From Eretmocerus hayati (taxonomy: Eukaryota > Arthropoda > Insecta > Hymenoptera > Aphelinidae), in NCBI GenBank assembly GCA_029851415.1, contig CM056742.1, forward strand, positions 82,574,748 through 82,638,747: DNA of 64,000 nt. The letters run 5' to 3'. Positions 57,110-64,000 of this stretch are shown in pieces. The position numbers and the translations under genes were made by a program. A model generated the notes under the pieces. The model did not search any database, was not told where the DNA came from, and worked only from the letters and a program-made list of their open reading frames with translations. Position 1 is the first letter of the stretch. Each line of letters begins with the position of its first letter.

Positions 57110-58116
57110 ATGGTAATACTAATACTGTGGTGGTTGTAAGCAATAGACAGAAACTTTTAAGCCTGTGAATGAATGTGGGATGGTCAAAAAGTTTCATGGA
57201 CATGAATCTTCATCAGGAGACTAGTTTCTATAATGTGGGCTCATGAATAAATGAAAATAGATAAATCGTGCCTTAGCCTACAAAAATTAGAAGTGTAAAG
57301 TACATTATAAAAAGTATGATGCATTTCAACAAAATATTCCCACTATAGTGGTTGAAGGATGAACCATCACTCTGAGAAAAATATCGCCGTCAGCACAATA
57401 CGATTGTATTGTTACGTGGTATTCCCGTCAAACCAATACTGGATTGTCACCACAGCAAAATGACTTTTGTTATTGCATGCGAATAATCTAAAGAACTTTC
57501 GATTATATTGTGCAAAGAATTGGTAGTTTTTGTGACAAAATAGCCGTGATGTGACAGTGAGTCCATTAAGTATCAAAGCATTTGAAATAAATGGGCCAAA
57601 TTTATTTATTCTGGCAGTAATACCAGGCTCCCAAACCGATCTGATGGATTGGGGTGATGACAAAATCGGTATTGCTCTTCTGGCTATACCACTTTTTGAT
57701 CGTACGGCAAAACGCAAGGCCGTACGACCAAATTTCTTTTCCTCAGTGCAGTATTGTTGAAATTCGATCAATAAGGCTGAAATTTGGCCATTGATAGAGC
57801 CACACGTGTTGGGGGTTCTGTACATACAGATTCTCGATCTGAATATTAGTGGAAGATAGACAAATTGCCCGCGACAAAATCTCATCATGGCGTCGGTCGG
57901 TGGGCTAGCGAAAACGTGCGCGGTCACACACCTTGTTATTTTTACGCCATGAGCGTGGGCGTAAAAATGCTGTTGACAGTGACAGTCAGCTTTGTCATTA
58001 CAAAATTCCAGAATGAACTGTGATAGCTAGTGATTCTAATCTATTCTTGCATGATGAAAATGATGAGGGACGAGATTGTTTGATACATTTATAAAATATC
58101 TAGATTCACTCCGCAG

Positions 58117-58266
58117 ATTGAAGCAGGCAAATATGCGACTAAGGAATCTTCTGGTGATGACGACAGCTGTGAACCGATGGTTGTTGATGGGCTGATAGAG
58201 GATGTAACCGCACATACACCACGATCGTCGCGATCAGACACGTCACTGGTGCCTTTTATTGACTGG
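58117..58266 (+). other. Candidate upstream exon of the BEN gene
   Basis: After the acceptor CACTCCGCAG (ending 58,116) a frame encodes an acidic, serine-rich segment (begins EAGKYATKESSGDDD, ends VPFIDWE), similar in character to the linker in exon 3 of the BEN gene. It meets TGA at 58,270, directly before a good GAG/GTGAGT donor. In-phase joining to 58,405 would need a weaker donor (for example CTG/GTGCCT near 58,249 or GAT/GTAACC near 58,204). It could be an alternative last exon, a misjudged boundary or a damaged exon. Confidence 0.4.
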
Positions 58267-58404
58267 GAGTGAGGTGAGTGTCCTCCTGCGCAAGCGCGTA
58301 TCATTTTGTGACGAAAGTAAAAGCCACCAACACTTGGCGTTGTGAGCTGATTCACAATAAGTATTTTCAATGAATTTTGACTACATTATGTATTTTTTCT
58401 TCAG

Positions 58405-59709
58405 GTTGTTTCAAACAAAGACAATCCGTCGGCGTACGCCGAGAATCATTTGACGATGAGCCCTGAGAAGCTGCGAATAGATTTACAAAAGAAAACTGAA
58501 GAGGCTGCGTATTGGAAGTTTCAATATATTCAATTTAAGAAGCAATTTGAACGTTGCAAAAGAGCGGCAATTGGAAGTATGCGTTGACTGCTACATTTTT
58601 CATAATAAATGAGATGTGTAACTGCATGCGCAGCCTCATAATGAGCATGCTATTTAACTTTCAGGTTTCGGTGCGTCGAGTGAAGATTTGGACACCGAGG
58701 ACGTTAGTGAAAGCCATCGCGAAACTTCCGATGAGAGCTCACTAACTGCAAAAGCAAGCTCGCCGATAGATGTGACGAACGGGAACGGGGGCAAAGAACG
58801 AAACTGTGAGGGGGCACACCTCCCCCAAATCATCAAGGTATCCATTTGTGCTGATTGTGAAATCATTCGATTACCGTTTACATTTGTCGTATACATCTAT
58901 ATATTTCTCTTGTGTCTTTTTTTATGAAGATCTTCATATTATATTTACTTTTCAGCCAAGGAAAAAGTTTCCTCTGCCGACTTCATTCGTGCTACGGACA
59001 GAGGTGATGGCAATTTGCAAAGATAGATCACGAGACGTCAGGACCGTTGCAAGTGACGCGTTATCGTTTTTGTTCTCAGAGGAAGTGTTGGGAACGAGCT
59101 GTATTATCGGTCCACGAACGCGTAATCCGGATTCTGTGCGACAGGAGCAAAAGCCTCGAGGACCCCCGCTGGACAAGGAGATCCTAAATGCTTTACTGAG
59201 TGAGTGAAAATTATCAAAAGTTTTCCCCTTTTTTCGAAAATATCAACGAAAAGTCCCAAGGATGGATAAAATATTTCCATTCTCGAAGCCGTGCAATATC
59301 AACAATAATAGTGAAAATAAGAGATAATAATATGAACGATAATAATGATGATAATAATAATCTGATCACCAATTTTTAATAATAATAATGATAGTAGTGA
59401 GGTACTGGACACCCGTTTTAGGATGACGTTCAATATATATTATAATATAACCTAACGGCAGCGTTTTTTCTTCTCATTACAGACGCCTGCCACAAAATCT
59501 TTACAAAGAAAAAATCCGAGCGGAGGGATCCGAAATGGTACCGCAGGTTCATGTCGTCAGCGAAATACTTGATGAGCAAGCTGAGAAAGAAAGGAGGTAT
59601 CGCTGCCGAGGAACCGTTACGGAACTATGAAGATTCTCGCGACGACCCCGAGGAGAATGAGAATGTGGGCAATGAAGACGACGATGAAGAATTACACAGC
59701 GATGGCTGA
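58405..59709 (+). CDS. BEN-domain protein, four spliced exons (C-terminal part of gene)
   Basis: Exons 58,405-58,576, 58,665-58,837, 58,956-59,199 and 59,483-59,709 (TGA). All introns are GT..AG, with donors GTATGC, GTATCC and GTGAGT and T-rich acceptors, and the phases (1, 0, 1) join into one frame. From ATG 58,456 the product is 254 residues; the frame is open upstream, so a further 5' exon is possible. Residues about 5-35 form a charged helix, 41-98 are acidic and Ser-rich, about 111-216 are a BEN domain (DALSFLFSEEVLGTS, GPPLDKEIL, KWYRRFMSSAKYLMSKLRKK), and 228-254 are a highly acidic tail. BEN proteins bind DNA or chromatin and often repress transcription, so a nuclear regulator is inferred. 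Confidence 0.8.
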
Positions 59710-60560
59710 TTATTATGCCATATTATCCCGAAAATCAAGCGTATTCTGCACGGATCATGTATAAAATTTTGTATGGCGGTAATCTTGCATCCGTTATCTT
59801 ATTCAAAGAACTTGTAAATTTCTTCTTAATATTGTATTGTCAACTTAATTTTGCCAAAAGTTTTGTATGTTGGATAACTTTGTCTTCAATTTTTTCACAC
59901 CAAGGGCTTGTGAATTCATAGTAAATTTTGGATTAAATGTAAACTTATTTTTTTATGAATGACAATTTTTTCATTCAACTTTTAATTCTAAGAGCTTGTA
60001 AATCTGTTGTATAGCCTTGTGAGGTCGATATCAAATTTGGTATGAATTACTTTATAGCGTTCAATCGTATAATTAATTATTTGATCTAAGGGCTCGTAAC
60101 TATTGTAAATTTTGTGTGGAGTGTATATGAAATTTCCTATACTCTTTTGTTTGTACACGTACAGTTACCTTCTTTGGCCAAAAAATGATGGTCCTGTGAA
60201 CTTTCCAATTTTAATTCATATAACTTGACTGACTCCTCTTAAGTCTGAAGCGAAAACTTTCATACTCTTTTGTTTCAACAACAATCTTTGATATCTTACT
60301 TTTGATCCAAATGTGCACTCCTTGTTGATTTTGTATGAAATGTATACGAAACTTGGTATGAACTTTCACATGAGTGACAATGTTACATCAAATCATATGT
60401 TCAAAGGGTTCCTAAACTTATTGATTTACAATAAATGTACTATAATAGTATGGTATCTGCTGTCTCGTCTTTCAATATTGTCATATAGTACCCACGAAAT
60501 CTTACCCACACATCAATTTTTGGCCACATATAGTTCACGTGGCTGAATTTCAACGTCGAA
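59710..60560. other. 3' flank of BEN gene, AT-rich
   Basis: No gene is seen. An AATAAA at 60,430-60,435 is a possible but distant polyadenylation signal; none closer to the stop at 59,709 was noted. Confidence 0.35.
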
Positions 60561-61259
60561 TAACCTCGAAAATTTCTTGGCCACCCACCATAAGGTGGAT
60601 AATTTTCGCTTGATGCATGTAGTCAAATAACCACATAACATTATATCCACTCATCAACTTTTGACTACATATATTCCATGTGGCTCAATTTTAGTTGTTT
60701 TGGGGTGGTCAAATCACCCCAACAAATTTTTTACCACCCACCATGAGGTGGGTATTTTTTAACTGGTGCATAGTGTCAAACGACCACATCGAATGTTACG
60801 CACATATCAATTTTCGACCACACATAGTCTACGTGGCTAAATTCCAATTGTCTTAAGGTGGTCGGATCGCTTCAATGAATTTTTCACCACCTACCACAAG
60901 CTGGCGATTTTCACTCTATGCATGTGGTCAAATAACCACATCAAATTTTACCCATCTATCGACCCTTGACCATATATAGTCTACGTGACTATTTTGGGGT
61001 GGTAAAATCGCCTCAATGGAGTTTTGACCACCTAGTGTAAGGTGGGCATTGTCTACTTGATGCATGTGGCCAAATAACCACATCAAATTTTACCCATCTA
61101 TCAAGCCTTGACCATATATAGTCTACGTGACCATTTTGGGGAGATAAAATCGCCCCAATTGAGTTTTGACCACCTAGTGTAAGGTGGGCATTGTCTACTC
61201 GATGCATGTGGCCAAATAACCACATCAAATTTTACCCATCTATCAAGCCTTGACCATAT
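60561..61259 (+). repeat. Degenerate tandem repeat of 141-154 bp, about 5 units
   Basis: AATAACCACAT (or variant) recurs at about 60,626, 60,777, 60,931, 61,072 and 61,215. Units share GACCATATATAGTCTACGTG, TTTTGGGGTGGT.AAATCGCC and ACCACC..GTAAGGTGG blocks; CCACC..GGTGG is self-complementary. The last units are the most alike. The array resumes at 62,228. Confidence 0.8.
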
Positions 61260-62227
61260 CGACGCCTCTTACGAAGATAAACACCTCTTTTCTTGTGACT
61301 GACGAAGATTAACGTTTATTCGTTGTGAACACGAAGATTAACGGATTCTCCTTAGGTCCGCGAAAACTAACACTTACTTCTTAGGGACACGAAGATTAAC
61401 GCATTCTCGTTAAGTCCACGAAGACTAACACTTACTCCTTAGGGGCACGAAGACTAGCACTTACTCCTTAGGGCCACGAAGACTAACACTTACTGCTCAA
61501 CGGCCCATGAAACTAGCACTTCCTCTTGAACGATATGAAGACTATAACACACTTGCACACGTTCTTGTTCAAAGGGACGGAGACCATGTATTTCGTCTTA
61601 GGGCCACGAAAAAAAACACATTCTCTTTAGCGGCACGAAAATTAATGCATCGGTAGACTTCATTCATGGAGGGACGGAGACAATAAGTATTTCGTCTTAA
61701 GCCCACGAAAAGTAACACATTTTCCTCTACGCCACGAAGACTAACACATTCTTCTCGATGGAATGAAAAACAACACATTCTCTTTGACGTGACGATGAAC
61801 GGTAAGTGATTGTGTTAGCCTTCGTTCCGCTAAGAAGAATGTGTTACTTTTCGTGGGCTTAAGACGAAGTACTTATAATCTCCGTCCCTTCAAGAATGGA
61901 GTCTACGAATGTGCTAATTTTCGTGCCGCTAAGGAGAATGTGTTACTTTTCGTGGCCTTAAGACGGAATACTTACAGTCTTCGTCCCTTCGAGAAAAAAA
62001 TGCGCGAATGTGTTAATCTTCGTGCAGTTTGAGGAGTAAGTGTTACTCTTCGTGGCCTTAAGCAGTAAGAGATGATCTTCGTGGCGCTGAGGCGTAAGTG
62101 TTGATCTTCGTGGCGTAAACAGTAAGTGTTAATCTTCGTGGCCATAACAAAGCAAATGCTAATCTTCGGCCACCGTGTTTTTCTTCGTGGGCGTTAGTTG
62201 ATGTGTTTATCTTCGTAAGAGGCGTCG
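61260..62227. mobile_element. 968-bp foldback element built of about 29-bp subrepeats
   Basis: The ends are exact inverses: CGACGCCTCTTACGAAGATA at 61,260 and its inverse ending at 62,227. The left half is a string of about 29-30 bp units of the type CACGAAGACTAACACTTACT; the right half holds the same units inverted. ATAT flanks both ends (61,256-61,259; 62,228-62,231), and removing the element restores GACCATATATAGTC of the host repeat. The palindromic target leaves a TA or an ATAT duplication possible. The architecture resembles Drosophila FB elements, whose long inverted repeats are also made of short tandem units. No transposase. Confidence 0.82.
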
Positions 62228-62375
62228 ATATATAGTCTACGTGACCATTTTGGGGAGATAAAATCGCCCCAATTGAGTTTTGACCACCTAGTGTAAGGTG
62301 GGCATTGTCTACTCGATGCATGTGGCCAAATTACCACATCAACTTTTACCTATCTATAGTAATTCTTGACCAGAT
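62228..62375 (+). repeat. Continuation of the 141-154 bp tandem repeat
   Basis: Resumes with ATATATAGTCTACGTGACCA after the foldback element and runs to GACCAG, where the retrotransposon tail begins. Confidence 0.8.
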
Positions 62376-64000
62376 AGAATAGAATAGAATAGAATAGAAT
62401 AGAATATCCTTTTATTCGCCCGTAGGCAAAAAATATAGAAATGATTTACATAACATGTACATATACTTACATATTAATTAATTGCATTTTGGTCAAGGAG
62501 TTATTATCACAGTCGTGACTAGTCATTTGAAAAAAGTGAAAAGAAAGAAAAGAAAAGTGATTTACAAAAATATCATCAGTAACAAGGGCTGGCAGTTGAT
62601 TATGATAAAATTTGACATGAAAGTTGTGTCATTTGGAGAAATCAGGAATGAAATGAACAAACAAAACAGTGAAAAAGGGAAAATTACACATTACTTTCAG
62701 AAAGCCCTCAAAGGTTGAAAAATTGCCCTATGTCCACATTAATCCTCATAGGGGGGAGGGTTGATAGAAATTCCTTCACTGCCCCTTTGAACAGGGAAAC
62801 TTCCTTAACTTGCCGGAGTCCTAGAGGGAGGAAATTCCAGAAACGTGCGCATTGACTTTGGAAAGATCTTAATCCATAATCGAGGTGCATTCTCGGAATT
62901 TCAAGCTCCTGTGCTCCTGCCTCACCACGCTGAGGGCGCTCGGATTGGTACCTGGTAAACATCGCAGCTAGGTAGCCAGGTTCACCCATGTGCATGATCT
63001 TGTGCATCAAGAGAGCTGCGAAGTACATTCTCCGCGAATCAGTACGCAACTAATCCAGACGCTCTCTGTACGAGGTGATATGTTCGCTCTTCTTAATCCC
63101 AAAGATGTACCGTACACATGAATTGTTCAGTCTCTGTACCCGCGCCCTCAGTTCATCAGTGGCGTCCAGATACACGACTGTGCAGTAGTCTAGATGTGGT
63201 TGGACCAGGGTCTCGACTAGTCGAACCCGGAGAGTCTCGGTAGTGTATGCCCTCATAAACCGCAGGCCATATAGGGACTTGTTCACTTTCTTTGTTACTT
63301 GATTGATATGCGGTTTCCAAGACAATTCACAATCTAATGTCACGCCGAGACTCACGACAGTGTCACTGAATGGGATGAGAACTCCGTCCTGTACCTCAAC
63401 CCCCGGTAAATCCATTCTTTTCAGATCCGCGGTGTTCCTGTCGGATGTGAAAAATATTGCTTTGGTTTTACCGGCGTTGAGGTGCAAGCCAGAGCTCTGG
63501 GCCCACTCAGCAACAAGCCTTCCGACTTCTCCCAGCCGAGCAATTCCCACTCTGATGTTCTCTTTCTCGACTTGGAGATAGATTTGGAGGTCATCTGCAT
63601 AAAATAGATGACTTACCGACTTTCCATTAAGTAGCTCAAGTAGATCATTGACATATAAGCTAAAGAGTAATGGACCGAGGACAGACCCCTGTGGTACACC
63701 CAGATTGGTTGTGAGCCAATCAGAATTCCCATTTTTTGAAGTAACTATTTGGGTGCGATCTTCTAGATATGATTTTAACCACAGTAGATCTGATCTCGAG
63801 AAACCAAGATGTCTGAGTTTACTTAATAGCTTTGATGGTGAAATTGTGTCAAAAGCTTTGCTGAAGTCAAACAGTAGTAACAAGGTGATCTTCTTCCTGT
63901 CAATTCCGACTCCAATGTCATCAGTCAGCTTCAACAAGGCAGTCTGAGTACTATGATGTTTTTTGAAACCAGTTTGGAAGCCATCTAACAAATTTTTACT
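62376..64000 (-). mobile_element. CR1/Jockey-like non-LTR retrotransposon, 3' part, runs off window
   Basis: The 3' end is marked by a (TATTC)n tail (AGAAT repeats on plus, 62,376-62,405), preceded by GCC..GGGC and AATAAAAGG. Upstream is the reverse transcriptase frame. It sits inside the degenerate 141-154 bp repeat. The 5' part lies beyond the right edge. Confidence 0.88.
62708..64000 (-). pseudogene. Reverse transcriptase ORF2 fragment with one in-frame stop
   Basis: Open from the right edge to TAG at 63,050-63,052, then open in the same frame to 62,708. RT motifs in order: QTGFKKHHSTQTALLKL, LLLLFDFSKAFDT (first catalytic Asp), GVPQGSVLGPLLFSLYVNDL, FYADD (catalytic pair), GLHLNAGKTKAIF, then the thumb region and the C-terminal tail usual for CR1/Jockey-type elements. 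The stop stands where relatives often have Trp (RERLx), so a single TGG to TAG change is the likely defect. The N-terminal endonuclease is outside the window. Confidence 0.88.

Noticed and set aside
57412..57927. 171-codon minus-strand ORF upstream of the BEN gene
   Set aside because: No domain or motif recognised, and the opposite strand also has a 69-codon frame; could be real but unsupported.
60561..61259. Relation between the 141-154 bp repeat and the 142-bp satellite A because of similar period
   Set aside because: No shared sequence blocks; the similar length appears coincidental.
61569..62032. ORFs with RRNTY..RPF and ENVLLFV repeats
   Set aside because: Produced by the 29-bp subrepeats of the foldback element; inverted copies give the same peptides on both strands.

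Overview
This is eukaryotic DNA, most likely from an insect. The signs are APE-type non-LTR retrotransposons including an intact R1-clade element, a BEN-domain gene with short phase-consistent introns, tRNA-derived elements with Pol III box A/B motifs, and long satellite arrays. I cannot fix the order; a hymenopteran or hemipteran would fit. Host genes are sparse: one convincing spliced gene (BEN domain, about 58.1-59.7 kb) and one unrecognised partial ORF at the left edge. Nearly everything else is repeat or mobile DNA.

Layout. (1) 0-2 kb: an edge-truncated unknown ORF, then AT-rich degenerate repeats. (2) 2.27-4.76 kb: a 2.5-kb foldback element with arms of about 0.87 kb, bounded by a perfect 9-bp direct repeat. 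(3) 6.97-16.06 kb: a 9-kb palindrome with near-identical arms of about 2.2 kb. Each arm carries subterminal CAGCTG motifs, a tRNA-like sequence, a 141-codon ORF and a smaller internal hairpin. A 241-bp retroelement tail sits in the right arm only. (4) 16.2-17.3 kb: a short inverted array of a 142-bp satellite. (5) 17.3-33.7 kb: a 239-bp satellite whose monomers contain (TATC)n, colonised by seven same-strand copies of one R1-clade retrotransposon. Copy 4 is full length (23,725-29,661) with both ORFs open. (6) 33.7-43 kb: no recognisable gene; a candidate 1.5-kb terminal-inverted-repeat element with a tRNA-Ser-like insert lies at 38.2-39.7 kb. (7) 43.2-53.65 kb: about 70 copies of the 142-bp satellite in plus orientation, containing two identical 329-bp MITEs that were amplified with the array. 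(8) 53.7-57.9 kb: mostly unassigned, with a GC-rich patch and a tRNA-like sequence. (9) 58.1-59.7 kb: the BEN gene. (10) 60.5-62.4 kb: a degenerate repeat of 141-154 bp, interrupted by a 968-bp foldback element built of roughly 29-bp subrepeats. (11) 62.4-64 kb: the 3' part of a CR1/Jockey-like retrotransposon running off the right edge.

The most interesting system is the R1-clade family in the GATA satellite. All copies share orientation and have poly(A) 3' ends at or just before the (TATC)n tract. Several carry clear 12-16 bp target-site duplications, one is nested into the end of another, two lie in an 819-bp tandem duplication, and a paralogous satellite block preserves what looks like the empty site of the full-length copy. 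The locus therefore reads as a small insertion history of a retrotransposon specialised on a microsatellite embedded in a satellite.
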